NCBI RefSeq assembly: GCF_902498065.1
Contig: NZ_CABVIR010000009.1
Span: 124,001 to 188,000 of the forward strand
Source: Pseudomonas fluorescens
Lineage (GTDB): Bacteria; Pseudomonadota; Gammaproteobacteria; Pseudomonadales; Pseudomonadaceae
DNA length: 64,000 nucleotides
Direction: 5' to 3'
In this document: piece by piece, positions 34,585-43,150 of the stretch
How the letters are laid out: each line of letters starts with the position of its first letter
How positions within the stretch are numbered: the first letter of the stretch is position 1
Program-made: the position numbers and the translations under genes
The notes under the pieces: generated by a model
The model's input: the letters and a program-made list of their open reading frames with translations, nothing else
Told to the model about the DNA's origin: nothing
Databases searched by the model: none

Positions 34585-34890
34585 CTAGAGGTCACCCATG
34601 ATCCGCCCGGCAAACCCGAACACCCGGCGATGCCCGGCCAGGTCGACCAGCTCGACCTCGCGGCTCTGCCCCGGTTCGAAGCGTACGGCGGTGCCGGCGG
34701 GGATGTTCAGGCGCATGCCGCGGCTGGCGGCGCGGTCGAAGGTCAGGGCGTCGTTGGTTTCGAAAAAATGGTAGTGCGAGCCGACCTGGATTGGCCGGTC
34801 GCCGCTGTTGGCCACTTTCAGGCTGACGGTGCGGCGGCCGACGTTGAGTTCGATGTCGCCGGGCTGGATCTGGTACTCACCGGGAATCAT
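34585..34890 (-). CDS. ureB: Urease beta subunit UreB
   Basis: Small structural subunit of urease, 101 residues. The start MIPGEYQIQPGDIELN and the block SHYHFFETNDALTFDRAASRGMRLNIPAGTAVRFEPG are diagnostic. The ATG at 34890 overlaps the TGA of the upstream acetyltransferase gene by one base (TGATG), so the non-urease gene between ureA and ureB is translationally coupled to it. A TTG one codon earlier is less likely. Confidence 0.97.
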   Translation of the reverse strand: MIPGEYQIQPGDIELNVGRRTVSLKVANSGDRPIQVGSHYHFFETNDALTFDRAASRGMRLNIPAGTAVRFEPGQSREVELVDLAGHRRVFGFAGRIMGDL

Positions 34891-35423
34891 CAATGGGCTC
34901 CTTGGAGAATCTTGTAGTAAAGGGCGGTCGGCTTGTACTGGCCGCTCGGGTCGCAGGCGTAGTCGGGAATTTGTCCCGCACGGGTGTAGCCCAAAGCCTT
35001 GTAGAAGTCTTCGGCGGGGGAACCGGCTTCGGTGTCGAGGTAGAGCATGCCGCGCTTGTGCTGGAGCGCGGCCTGTTCCAAAGCGCTCATCAACTGTTGG
35101 CCCAAGCCACGGCGGCGCGCGTGTTCACGCACCAGCAGTTTCTGTACTTCAGCGCGGTTCAGGCCGTTGGCTTTCTGACACAGGGTCAGTTGCACGCTGG
35201 CCTGCACCTGTTCGTCCTTGACCACCACCCACAGCAGCACGTTGCCTTTGTTCAGGTCGTCTTGAACGCCATCGAAATAGGCGCGTGCCTGAGTGGCATC
35301 CAGATCGGCCATGAAGCCGACACTGGCGCCATAGCCCACGGCGTCAAGCAGCAGATCAATCAAACCCTGGCGATAGTGCGCAAAGCTTTCAACATTGACG
35401 CGTCGCAGCTGGGCGGCGTTCAT
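34890..35423 (-). CDS. GNAT-family N-acetyltransferase embedded in the urease operon (1)
   Basis: 177 residues, cytoplasmic. The acetyl-CoA-binding motif A is KLLVREHARRRGLGQQLM near residue 95, followed by EDFYKALGYTRAG near 142. The substrate is unknown. It sits between ureA and ureB with one-base overlap to ureB and 6 nt from the next GNAT gene. Acetyltransferase genes in this place recur in pseudomonad urease operons as I recall them. A direct role in urease activity has not been shown to my knowledge. Confidence 0.85.
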   Translation of the reverse strand: MNAAQLRRVNVESFAHYRQGLIDLLLDAVGYGASVGFMADLDATQARAYFDGVQDDLNKGNVLLWVVVKDEQVQASVQLTLCQKANGLNRAEVQKLLVREHARRRGLGQQLMSALEQAALQHKRGMLYLDTEAGSPAEDFYKALGYTRAGQIPDYACDPSGQYKPTALYYKILQGAH

Positions 35424-35429
35424 CGGACA

Positions 35430-35963
35430 TTACTCCTTGCTGGCGGGTGGCGGTTCGGCGCCAGGATTGAGGGTCAGTTGCATGAAGGTCAGGTCCAGCC
35501 AGCGGCCGAACTTGGTGCCCACCTGCGGCATCTGCCCGGTGGTCACGAAACCGGCGCGTTCATGCAGGCGGATGGAAGCGGCATTGCCGCTTTCGATGGC
35601 AGCGACCATCACATGCTTGTCGCAGCCTTTGGCGCGTTCGATCAGTACGTCCATCAATTGCGGGCCGAGACCATTGCCGCGCTGGTCGCTGCGCACATAG
35701 ACCGAGTGCTCGACGGTGTGGCGGAAACCATCGAACGGTCGCCAGTCACCAAATGAAGCGTAGCCGAGTACGCTGTTATCGCCGTCAACGATCACCAGAA
35801 TCGGATAGCCCTGGGCTTGCCGGGCGCTGAACCAGGCCTGACGGTTGCCCAGGTCCACGGCCTGTTCGTTCCAGATCGCCGTGGTGTTGAGCACGGCGTC
35901 GTTGTAGATGTCGCGGATCGCCGGCAGATCGGCGTGCACTGCATCGCGGATGTGATAGGTCAT
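35430..35963 (-). CDS. GNAT-family N-acetyltransferase, phosphinothricin acetyltransferase-like (2)
   Basis: 177 residues. The sequence IRDAVHADLPAIRDIYNDAVLNTTAIW at the start and VYVRSDQRGNGLGPQLMDVLIERAK near residue 90 match the PAT/MddA group, which acetylates phosphinothricin, methionine sulfone or sulfoximine (glutamate analogues). The place in a nitrogen-assimilation operon makes a glutamine-synthetase-inhibitor detoxifying role thinkable, but that is inference. It starts 9 nt after the ureA stop. Confidence 0.85.
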   Translation of the reverse strand: MTYHIRDAVHADLPAIRDIYNDAVLNTTAIWNEQAVDLGNRQAWFSARQAQGYPILVIVDGDNSVLGYASFGDWRPFDGFRHTVEHSVYVRSDQRGNGLGPQLMDVLIERAKGCDKHVMVAAIESGNAASIRLHERAGFVTTGQMPQVGTKFGRWLDLTFMQLTLNPGAEPPPASKE

Positions 35964-35972
35964 GGCGCGGCC

Positions 35973-36275
35973 TCAGGCGATGGGTTGGTGGACGGTGACC
36001 AGTTTGGTGCCGTCGGGGAAGGTGGCTTCGACCTGGATCTCCGGGATCATCTCCGGGATGCCTTCCATCACTTGTTCGCGGCTGAGCAGGGTGGTGCCGA
36101 AGTGCATCAGCTCGGCCACGGTCTGACCGTCACGCGCGCCTTCGAGCAGCGCTGCGGAGATGTAGGCCATGGCTTCCGGGTAGTTGAGTTTCACGCCGCG
36201 CGCCAAACGCCGCTCGGCGACGAGGCCGGCGGTGAAGATCAGCAGCTTGTCTTTTTCGCGTGGGGTCAGGTCCAT
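35973..36275 (-). CDS. ureA: Urease gamma subunit UreA
   Basis: Small urease subunit of 100 residues. MDLTPREKDKLLIFTAGLVAERR at the start and KLNYPEAMAYISAALLEGARDG near residue 30 are diagnostic. The ATG at 36275 fits the family start; an open extension of 29 codons upstream runs into the REPIN and was rejected. Together with UreB and UreC it forms the (alpha-beta-gamma)3 enzyme. Confidence 0.97.
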   Translation of the reverse strand: MDLTPREKDKLLIFTAGLVAERRLARGVKLNYPEAMAYISAALLEGARDGQTVAELMHFGTTLLSREQVMEGIPEMIPEIQVEATFPDGTKLVTVHQPIA

Positions 36276-36329
36276 CGTTTGGAATCCATCTGGGCAGATA
36301 AAAATTATTGGATCTGTGAATACATGACC

Positions 36330-36424
36330 TGCGGGAGCGAGCCTGCTCGCGATAGCGGCCAATCAGGCGACGTCAATGTTGTGTGTGCCGACGCCATCGC
36401 CGGCAAGCCGGTCTCGCTCCCACA
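36330..36424. repeat. REPIN between ureD and ureA
   Basis: Inverted arms (GCGGGAGCGAGCCTGCTCGCGATAG and CCATCGCCGGCAAGCCGGTCTCGCTCCCACA) face each other across about 45 nt. One arm is imperfect, with an extra GT in the stem. Confidence 0.82.
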
Positions 36425-36436
36425 CAGGATCGCGTT

Positions 36437-37276
36437 TCAGGTGCTCCATATTCGGGGTGGGACGGCTTCTCGGCCTAACAGCGCCGGCCGGAGCAATCGC
36501 CACAAATCAATCAACCAGCCTCGCGCCAACAGCGCCTCACTGGCCAGGCACCGGGCAACGATCAGCCCCGGCAACTGCGTCAAATCTCCACGCACGTCAT
36601 TGTTCAACGAACGGCATTTCTCCAGCAGTTCACTGTCCACCTCGTCCGTCACCAGCAACGTCGCAAATACCGGTTGCCCGTCCAGGCCAATCGGCGAATC
36701 GAGCAAACCGTCATTCCCGACAATGCGCTGGCGTTCGTGCCAGAGCAACTGGCCGTCGCGACGGATATCCAGCTGCGCCTGAAAATGCCCGAGGTCAAAA
36801 CGCTCGCCGCTGGCCGGGCGACCCAGTGCCACGACGTCCCAGTAGAACAGCCGCGCATCACCTTCCAGATCAATGGCGGTGCGCAGTTCAGCTTGCGCGG
36901 CGCTGAAGATAATTGTCTCTTGCGGCAACCATTCCAGGGTCGCGCCTGCGGCCACTTTCAGCTCCAGTGTCTGATAAGCCGGACCTGCGGCGCGATACCA
37001 CTTGGCCGCGCCGGGGCTGGTAATTTGCGCCCACGCATCGCGGCCGACGCTGGCGCTGATGTCGAGCCGATCACCGCCGGCAATCCCGCCGGGCGGGTGG
37101 ACGATGATGTGCTGGCACACCTCGGGGCCTTCGGCATACAGGTGCTTTTGCACCCGCAACGGTCCCTTGTGCCGGCGCTGAACCGGGCGCGTGGTGTCGC
37201 CGAATCGGGCATAGCCCAACTCCAGCTCGGCGTGCCAGCTCGGGGTAAACAGGACAGTGGCAAGAGGTAGGTTCAT
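36437..37276 (-). CDS. ureD: Urease accessory protein UreD
   Basis: Scaffold chaperone (UreD/UreH) that binds apo-urease and recruits UreF and UreG, 279 residues, beta-helical. Family motifs HKGPLRVQKHLYAEG near residue 36, HPPGGIAGGDRLDI near 62 and TSPGAAKWYRA near 87 are all present, and the length is normal. It is the first ure gene after urtE (30 nt gap). Its partners UreE, UreF and UreG are encoded about 29 kb away. Confidence 0.96.
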   Translation of the reverse strand: MNLPLATVLFTPSWHAELELGYARFGDTTRPVQRRHKGPLRVQKHLYAEGPEVCQHIIVHPPGGIAGGDRLDISASVGRDAWAQITSPGAAKWYRAAGPAYQTLELKVAAGATLEWLPQETIIFSAAQAELRTAIDLEGDARLFYWDVVALGRPASGERFDLGHFQAQLDIRRDGQLLWHERQRIVGNDGLLDSPIGLDGQPVFATLLVTDEVDSELLEKCRSLNNDVRGDLTQLPGLIVARCLASEALLARGWLIDLWRLLRPALLGREAVPPRIWST

Positions 37277-37306
37277 GGTTTCTAGTTATCGTTAGGACGC
37301 TACAGA

Positions 37307-38005
37307 TTAGATCGTTACCAGACCGCGTACACCCTCGGCTTCCATATTTTCGCCGCGGCCCTGCTGCACGATCTCACCGCGGGACATCACCAGGTATTGA
37401 TCGGCCAGTTCGGCAGCGAAATCGTAGAACTGCTCAACCAGCAGAATCGCCATGTCGCCGCGTGCTGCGAGTTTTTTGATCACCGCGCCGATCTCCTTGA
37501 TCACTGAAGGCTGGATGCCTTCGGTCGGCTCATCGAGGATCAGCAGCCGAGGACGGCTGGCCAGCGCTCGGCCGATAGCCAACTGCTGCTGTTGGCCACC
37601 GGACAGATCACCGCCGCGCCGTTGCTTCATTTGCAGCAGCACCGGGAACAGCTCGTAGATGAACGCCGGGACTTCTTTCGCTTCGCTGCCCGGAAAACGC
37701 GACAGGCCCATCAGCAGGTTTTCCTCCACCGTCAACCGACCGAAAATCTCCCGGCCCTGAGGCACGTAAGCGATCCCGGCGTGCACCCGCTGGTGCGGTT
37801 TGAACGTGGTGATCGGTTTGCCTTCCCAGTTCACCGCGCCTTCTTTGGCCGGCAGCAATCCCATCAGGCATTTGAGTAGCGTGGTTTTGCCCACACCGTT
37901 GCGCCCGAGCAGGCAGGTGACTTCACCGACCTTCACGTCAAACGTCAGGCCGCGCAGGATGTGGCTACCGCCGTAGTACTGGTGCAGCTTGTCGACTTGT
38001 AGCAT
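37307..38005 (-). CDS. urtE: Urea ABC transporter ATP-binding protein UrtE
   Basis: Second ATPase of the urea importer, 232 residues. Walker A is GRNGVGKTT near residue 36, the signature is LSGGQQQQLAIGRAL near 137, and Walker B is LLILDEPTEGIQPS; the TEGIQPS stretch is typical of UrtE. The ATG at 38005 (MLQVDKLHQYYGG) has AAGGA upstream; a TTG two codons earlier is less likely. It is followed by ureD, linking transport to hydrolysis. Confidence 0.95.
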   Translation of the reverse strand: MLQVDKLHQYYGGSHILRGLTFDVKVGEVTCLLGRNGVGKTTLLKCLMGLLPAKEGAVNWEGKPITTFKPHQRVHAGIAYVPQGREIFGRLTVEENLLMGLSRFPGSEAKEVPAFIYELFPVLLQMKQRRGGDLSGGQQQQLAIGRALASRPRLLILDEPTEGIQPSVIKEIGAVIKKLAARGDMAILLVEQFYDFAAELADQYLVMSRGEIVQQGRGENMEAEGVRGLVTI

Positions 38006-38036
38006 GTTCAAATTCCTTGTGGTTCACACCGAACCC

Positions 38037-38128
38037 TGTGGGAGCTGGCTTGCCAGCGATGAGGCCGGCACATCCGAAAATGATGTTGACTGACCCACCG
38101 CTATCGCTGGCAGGCCAGCTCCCACAGT
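38037..38128. repeat. REPIN between urtD and urtE (GGCTTGCCAGC variant)
   Basis: Inverted arms TGTGGGAGCTGGCTTGCCAGCGATG and CTATCGCTGGCAGGCCAGCTCCCACA are separated by about 40 nt. They share the CTGGC stem type with 41615-41703, the other REPIN in the urt part of the operon. Confidence 0.9.
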
Positions 38129-38144
38129 GACCGTGTTGGCAGGT

Positions 38145-39014
38145 TCAGCGACCGAGGTACACCTCGATCACCCGCTCGTTTTCCTGCACCTGCTCCAGCG
38201 ACCCTTCGGCCAGCACGCTGCCCTGGTGCAACACGGTGACGTGGTCGGCAATCGAGCCGACAAACCCCATGTCGTGTTCCACCACCATCAGCGAATGCTT
38301 GCCCGCCAGGCTTTTAAACAGCTCGGCGGTGAATTCGGTTTCAGCATCGGTCATGCCCGCCACGGGTTCGTCGAGCAGCAGCAATTGCGGGTCTTGCATC
38401 AACAACATGCCGATTTCCAGAAACTGCTTCTGACCGTGGGACAACAAGCCTGCCGTGCGATTGACCGAGGTGGTCAGGCGAATGGTTTCCAGCACTTCGC
38501 TGATGCGATCTTTCTGTTCGCCACTCAGGCGAGCCCGCAGGCTGGCCCACACCGACTTGTCGGTTTTCTGCGCCAGTTCGAGGTTTTCAAACACGCTCAG
38601 CGCTTCAAACACGGTCGGCTTCTGGAACTTGCGACCGATGCCGGCCTGGGCAATCTGCACTTCACTCATCTGCGTCAGATCGAGGGTTTCACCGAACCAG
38701 GCTTTGCCGTGACTGGGGCGAGTCTTGCCGGTGATCACGTCCATCAGCGTGGTCTTTCCCGCGCCGTTGGGGCCGATGATGCAGCGCAGTTCGCCGACGC
38801 CGATGTACAGGTTCAAATCGTTCAGTGCCTTGAAGCCATCGAAGCTGACGCTGATGTCTTCCAGGGTCAGGATGGTGCCGTGGCGAGTATCCAGGCCGGG
38901 GCCGACGCGTTGGCCGAGACCGATGGCGTCGCGGCTGCTGCCGGCGTCCTTGTTCGGCTGCGGTGGATAGAAGGCCGGCTCGAGCATGAATTCAGCCGTC
39001 GCAGTCACTCTCAT
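38145..39014 (-). CDS. urtD: Urea ABC transporter ATP-binding protein UrtD
   Basis: First ATPase of the urea importer, 289 residues. An N-terminal extension of about 45 residues precedes the ABC domain, which has Walker A GPNGAGKTT near residue 82, signature LLSHGQKQFLEIGMLL near 190, and Walker B LLLLDEPVAGMTDAET. The LSHGQKQ signature and GMTDAET are UrtD hallmarks. It overlaps urtC by 4 nt (ATGA). Confidence 0.95.
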   Translation of the reverse strand: MRVTATAEFMLEPAFYPPQPNKDAGSSRDAIGLGQRVGPGLDTRHGTILTLEDISVSFDGFKALNDLNLYIGVGELRCIIGPNGAGKTTLMDVITGKTRPSHGKAWFGETLDLTQMSEVQIAQAGIGRKFQKPTVFEALSVFENLELAQKTDKSVWASLRARLSGEQKDRISEVLETIRLTTSVNRTAGLLSHGQKQFLEIGMLLMQDPQLLLLDEPVAGMTDAETEFTAELFKSLAGKHSLMVVEHDMGFVGSIADHVTVLHQGSVLAEGSLEQVQENERVIEVYLGR

Positions 39015-40090
39015 TGGTCACCCCTTTTCTTCAGCAGGCCGATCACGCCTTTGGGCAGGTACAAGGTCACGACTATGAACAACGCGCCGAGGAAGAACAG
39101 CCAGTATTCCGGGAAGGCCACGGTGAACCAGCTCTTCATGCCGTTGACCACGCCGGCGCCAAGCAGCGGGCCGATCAGCGTGCCGCGACCGCCGAGCGCC
39201 ACCCAGACGGCGGCTTCGATGGAGTTGGTCGGCGACATTTCACTCGGGTTGATGATGCCGACTTGCGGTACGTACAGCGCACCCGCCAGACCGCACAACA
39301 CCGCACTCAAGACCCAGACAAACAGCTTGAAACCCCGTGGATCGTAGCCGCAGAACATCAAACGGTTTTCCGCATCGCGCAGGGCAGTCAACACCCGGCC
39401 AAACTTGCTCTGCGCCAGGCGCCAGCCGATGAACAGGCTCGCCACCAGCAACAGCACCGTGGCGAAAAACAGCACTGCACGCGTCCCCGGCTCGGTGATG
39501 CCAAAGCCAAGAATGGTGCGGAAATTGGTGAAGCCGTTGTTGCCGCCGAACCCGGTTTCGTTGCGGAAGAACAGCAGCATCCCGGCGAAGGTCAGGGCCT
39601 GGGTCATGATCGAGAAATACACGCCTTTGATCCGCGAGCGGAAGGCAAAGAACCCGAACACCAGCGCCAGCAGCCCCGGCGCCAATACCACCAGGCACAT
39701 CGACCAGAGGAAGCTGCTGGTGCCGGTCCAGTACCAGGGCAGTTCGGTCCACGACAGGAAGGTCATGAACGCCGGCAAGGCATCGCCCGAAGCCTGGCGC
39801 ATCAGGTACATGCCCATCGCATAACCGCCGAGGGCGAAGAACAGACCGTGGCCGAGGGACAACAGGCCGGCGTATCCCCAGACCAGATCGAGGGCGAGGG
39901 CGACGATGGCGTAGCAAAGAATCTTGCCCACCAATGTCAGCGTATAAGCCGAGACATGAAACGCGCTGTCCGGCGACAACAGCGACAGCAGCGGCAACGC
40001 CAGCAGCAGAACGAGGATCACCGCGCCGACGGCAATCGTGACTTTGGGGCCGGCCTTTTGCGTGGCCGTGAGCATCAGGGGCTGGTTCAT
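39011..40090 (-). CDS. urtC: Urea ABC transporter permease UrtC
   Basis: LivM-like inner-membrane permease of 359 residues with about nine to ten helices. Landmarks are LDLVWGYAGLLSLGHGLFFALGGYAMG near residue 65, the loop ALRDAENRLMFCGYDPRGFKL near 245, and ALGGRGTLIGPLLGAGVVNG near 305, all in the UrtC pattern. It overlaps urtD by 4 nt and urtB by 1 nt. Confidence 0.95.
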   Translation of the reverse strand: MNQPLMLTATQKAGPKVTIAVGAVILVLLLALPLLSLLSPDSAFHVSAYTLTLVGKILCYAIVALALDLVWGYAGLLSLGHGLFFALGGYAMGMYLMRQASGDALPAFMTFLSWTELPWYWTGTSSFLWSMCLVVLAPGLLALVFGFFAFRSRIKGVYFSIMTQALTFAGMLLFFRNETGFGGNNGFTNFRTILGFGITEPGTRAVLFFATVLLLVASLFIGWRLAQSKFGRVLTALRDAENRLMFCGYDPRGFKLFVWVLSAVLCGLAGALYVPQVGIINPSEMSPTNSIEAAVWVALGGRGTLIGPLLGAGVVNGMKSWFTVAFPEYWLFFLGALFIVVTLYLPKGVIGLLKKRGDQ

Positions 40091-41592
40091 CAGTCGATCA
40101 CCCGTCCTTTCAGTGCGAAGAGCCCTTGCGGACGTTTCTGGATGAACAGAATGATCAGCGCGAGGATCAGGATCTTGCCGAGTACGGCGCCGATCTGCGG
40201 TTCGAGAATCTTGTTGGCGATACCCAGGCCGAAGGCGGCGAGCACGCTACCGGCCAGTTGACCAACCCCGCCGAGCACAACCACCAGGAACGAGTCGATG
40301 ATGTAGCTCTGGCCGAGGTCCGGGCCGACGTTGCCGATCTGGCTCAGCGCCACACCGCCGAGACCGGCGATGCCGGAGCCGAGGCCAAAAGCAAGCATGT
40401 CGACGCGCCCGGTGGGCACGCCGCAGCAGGCCGCCATGTTGCGATTCTGAGTGACGGCGCGCACGTTCAAACCGAGGCGCGTCTTGTTCAGCAACAACCA
40501 GGTCAGCACCACCACAAACAAGGCGAAGGCAATGATGACGATGCGGTTGTACGGCAGCACCAGATTCGGCAGCACCTGAATTCCGCCGGACAACCACGCC
40601 GGGTTGGCCACTTCAACGTTCTGCGCGCCGAACACCAATCGCACCAGCTGAATCAGCATCAGGCTGATGCCCCAGGTGGCGAGCAGGGTCTCCAAAGGGC
40701 GGCCGTAGAGGTGACGAATCACCGTGCGCTCCAGGGCCATGCCGATCGCGGCCGTGACGAAAAACGCCACCGGCAACGCGATCAGCGGATAGAACTCGAT
40801 GGCTTGCGGGGCGAAGCGCTGGAACATCAGTTGCACCACGTACGTCGAGTAGGCGCCGAGCATCAACATCTCGCCGTGGGCCATGTTGATCACGCCGAGC
40901 AGGCCGAAGGTGATCGCCAGACCGAGCGCCGCGAGCAGCAGGATCGAGCCCAGCGACATGCCGCTGAAGGCCTGGCCGAGCATTTCGCCAATCAGCAGTT
41001 TGCGTTTGACTTGGGCCAGGCTGGTTTCGGCAGCCGTGCGCACATGGGTGTCGGCTTCGACACCCGGTTCCAGCAGACTCTCCAGACGAGTGCGGGCCAG
41101 TGGATCGCCGGTTTCGCCGAGCAGACGCACGGCAGCGAGGCGCACGGCCGGATCGCCGTCCACCAGTTGCAGGTTGGCCAGCGCCAGGCTGAGCGCGGCG
41201 TGAACGCTTTCGTCTTGTTCGCCGGCCAGTTGCTGGTCGAGGAATTTCAGCTGCGCAGGCTTGGCGCTTTTCTGCAATTGCTGCGCGGCGCCCAGACGGA
41301 TTTTGGCGTCGGCGGCGAGCAGTTGATGACTGGCCAGTGCGGTGTCGATCAGACCCCGCAGGCGATTGTTCAGGCGCAAGGTTTTCGGTTGACCGTCGAC
41401 CGTCAACTCGCCTTGTTGCAGGGCGTTGATCAGCTCGACACGGGCCGGATCGGGCTGCGCGGCCCAGGCTTCCAGAAGCTTGGCTTGCTGCACGGGATTG
41501 GCGGCGACGAAGTCTTCGGCGTCGCCTGCGAAAGTGCTCATCGGCAGTAATAGCGCGATGGCAAAGATGAATCGGTAAAAGGCAGTGGGCAT
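40090..41592 (-). CDS. urtB: Urea ABC transporter permease UrtB
   Basis: LivH-like permease of 500 residues. It starts with a signal peptide (MPTAFYRFIFAIALLLPMSTFAG) and a periplasmic helical domain (about 25-205). The permease core follows (about 215-500) with NMAHGEMLMLGAYSTYVVQLMF and the loop VRAVTQNRNMAACCGVPTGRVDML. The N-terminal periplasmic domain is the feature that distinguishes proteobacterial UrtB from LivH. The ATG at 41592 is chosen at the signal peptide; the frame extends 50 codons upstream into the REPIN and was trimmed. Confidence 0.95.
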   Translation of the reverse strand: MPTAFYRFIFAIALLLPMSTFAGDAEDFVAANPVQQAKLLEAWAAQPDPARVELINALQQGELTVDGQPKTLRLNNRLRGLIDTALASHQLLAADAKIRLGAAQQLQKSAKPAQLKFLDQQLAGEQDESVHAALSLALANLQLVDGDPAVRLAAVRLLGETGDPLARTRLESLLEPGVEADTHVRTAAETSLAQVKRKLLIGEMLGQAFSGMSLGSILLLAALGLAITFGLLGVINMAHGEMLMLGAYSTYVVQLMFQRFAPQAIEFYPLIALPVAFFVTAAIGMALERTVIRHLYGRPLETLLATWGISLMLIQLVRLVFGAQNVEVANPAWLSGGIQVLPNLVLPYNRIVIIAFALFVVVLTWLLLNKTRLGLNVRAVTQNRNMAACCGVPTGRVDMLAFGLGSGIAGLGGVALSQIGNVGPDLGQSYIIDSFLVVVLGGVGQLAGSVLAAFGLGIANKILEPQIGAVLGKILILALIILFIQKRPQGLFALKGRVID

Positions 41593-41614
41593 ATAAAGTC
41601 GCCTTGCTCGGACA

Positions 41615-41703
41615 TTGTGGGAGCTGGCTTGCCAGCGATGCAGGCGACTCGGAGTCTCTGATGTACCGAGGCGATGCCATCGCTGGCAAGCCAGCTCCCA
41701 CAG
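41615..41703. repeat. REPIN between urtA and urtB
   Basis: Near-perfect inverted arms (TGTGGGAGCTGGCTTGCCAGCGATG and complement) lie across about 40 nt. The position is directly after the binding-protein gene, where a stable hairpin can protect upstream mRNA. Confidence 0.93.
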
Positions 41704-41751
41704 AATTTGTGTCGGGCACGAACGATGTATTCGGCCCGACATCCAGGTGGC

Positions 41752-43017
41752 TTAGTTGCTCTTCACCGCATAATCCGGCTTCTTGTCGTTACCCGAGATG
41801 AACGGGCTCCACGGCTGGGCGCGGATCGGCCCTTCGGTCTGCCATACCACGTTGAACTGACCGTCCGCCTGGATCTCGCCGATCATCACCGGCTTGTGCA
41901 GGTGGTGGTTGGTCTTGTCCATGGTCAGGGTGTACCCGGACGGCGCGGCAAAGGTCTGGCCGGCGAGGGCTTCGCGGACTTTGTCGACGTCGGTGGACTT
42001 GGCTTTCTCCGCCGCTTGCGCCCACATGTGAATGCCGACGTAGGTGGCTTCCATCGGGTCGTTGGTCACCGCTTTGTCGGCGCCCGGCAGATTGTGTTTC
42101 TTCGCGTAGGCTTTCCAGTCGGCGACGAATTTCTTGTTCGTCGGGTTCTCTACCGACTCGAAGTAATTCCACGCCGCGAGGTTGCCCACCAGCGGTTTGG
42201 TGTCGATGCCACGCAGTTCTTCTTCACCGACCGAGAACGCCACCACCGGAACGTCGGTGGCTTTCAGGCCCTGGTTGGCCAGCTCTTTATAGAACGGCAC
42301 GTTGGAGTCGCCGTTGACGGTGGAGATGACCGCAGTCTTGCCACCGGCCGAGAATTTTTTGATGTTAGCCACGATGGTTTGATAGTCGCTGTGGCCAAAC
42401 GGGGTGTAGACCTCTTCGATGTCCTTGTCGGCCACGCCTTTGGAGTGCAGGAACGAACGCAGGATCTTGTTGGTGGTGCGCGGGTAGACGTAGTCGGTGC
42501 CGAGCAGGAAGTAACGCTTGGCGCTGCCGCCTTCTTCGCTCATCAGGTATTCCACTGCCGGGATCGCCTGCTGGTTCGGCGCCGCACCGGTGTAGAACAC
42601 GTTCGGCGACATCTCTTCGCCTTCGTATTGCACCGGGTAGAACAGCAGGCCGTTGAGCTCTTCGAACACTGGCAGCACCGATTTGCGCGACACGGAAGTC
42701 CAGCAACCGAACACCACGGCGACCTTGTCCTGGGTCAGCAGCTGACGGCCCTTTTCCGCGAACAGCGGCCAGTTCGAGGCCGGGTCGACCACTACCGGTT
42801 CGAGCATCTTGCCGTTCACGCCGCCCTTGGCGTTGATCTCGTCGATGGTCATCAACGCCATGTCCTTGAGGGACGTTTCGGAGATCGCCATGGTGCCGGA
42901 CAACGAATGCAGAATACCGACCTTGATGGTCTCGGCGGCCTGGACGGTCCAGGTCAAGCCCATCGCGGCAATGCTTGCCGTGAGTGTAAAAGCCTTGATC
43001 AAACTGCGACGCTTCAT
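41752..43017 (-). CDS. urtA: Urea ABC transporter substrate-binding protein UrtA
   Basis: Periplasmic urea receptor of 421 residues, first gene of the urt-ure operon. It starts with a Tat-like signal (MKRRSLIKAFTLTASIAAMG ... VQAAE). The mature part begins TIKVGILHSLSGTMAISE, and SGYTLTMDKTNHHLHKPVMIGEIQ lies near residue 365, as in UrtA/FmdD-type proteins. The ATG has GGAG 9 nt upstream, and the sigma-54 promoter below leaves a leader of about 54 nt. Confidence 0.96.
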   Translation of the reverse strand: MKRRSLIKAFTLTASIAAMGLTWTVQAAETIKVGILHSLSGTMAISETSLKDMALMTIDEINAKGGVNGKMLEPVVVDPASNWPLFAEKGRQLLTQDKVAVVFGCWTSVSRKSVLPVFEELNGLLFYPVQYEGEEMSPNVFYTGAAPNQQAIPAVEYLMSEEGGSAKRYFLLGTDYVYPRTTNKILRSFLHSKGVADKDIEEVYTPFGHSDYQTIVANIKKFSAGGKTAVISTVNGDSNVPFYKELANQGLKATDVPVVAFSVGEEELRGIDTKPLVGNLAAWNYFESVENPTNKKFVADWKAYAKKHNLPGADKAVTNDPMEATYVGIHMWAQAAEKAKSTDVDKVREALAGQTFAAPSGYTLTMDKTNHHLHKPVMIGEIQADGQFNVVWQTEGPIRAQPWSPFISGNDKKPDYAVKSN

Positions 43018-43082
43018 TGTGCGATCTCCATGAACTTATGAATTTTCTTGGTTGGCAGATGCGGACTACTGAAGGCTGTTTT

Positions 43083-43098
43083 GCAAGGGCTGTGCCCA
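43083..43098 (-). promoter_or_regulatory. Predicted sigma-54 (RpoN) promoter for the urt-ure operon
   Basis: On the minus strand TGGGCACAGCCCTTGC has GG at 43096-43095 and GC at 43084-43083 separated by exactly 10 nt, with CAC and TT conserved. This is a strong -24/-12 match. Start of transcription would be near 43071. Confidence 0.78.
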
Positions 43099-43150
43099 GT
43101 CGGAAAAAGGCAGGGAAATGTCGTATTAGAGCGGTCGCGCGGTTGGGGTG

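Noticed and set aside
40126..41550. 474-codon plus-strand frame opposite urtB
   Set aside because: Antisense shadow of a high-GC gene; composition (Gln/His/Arg-rich) has no domain, and urtB is certain.
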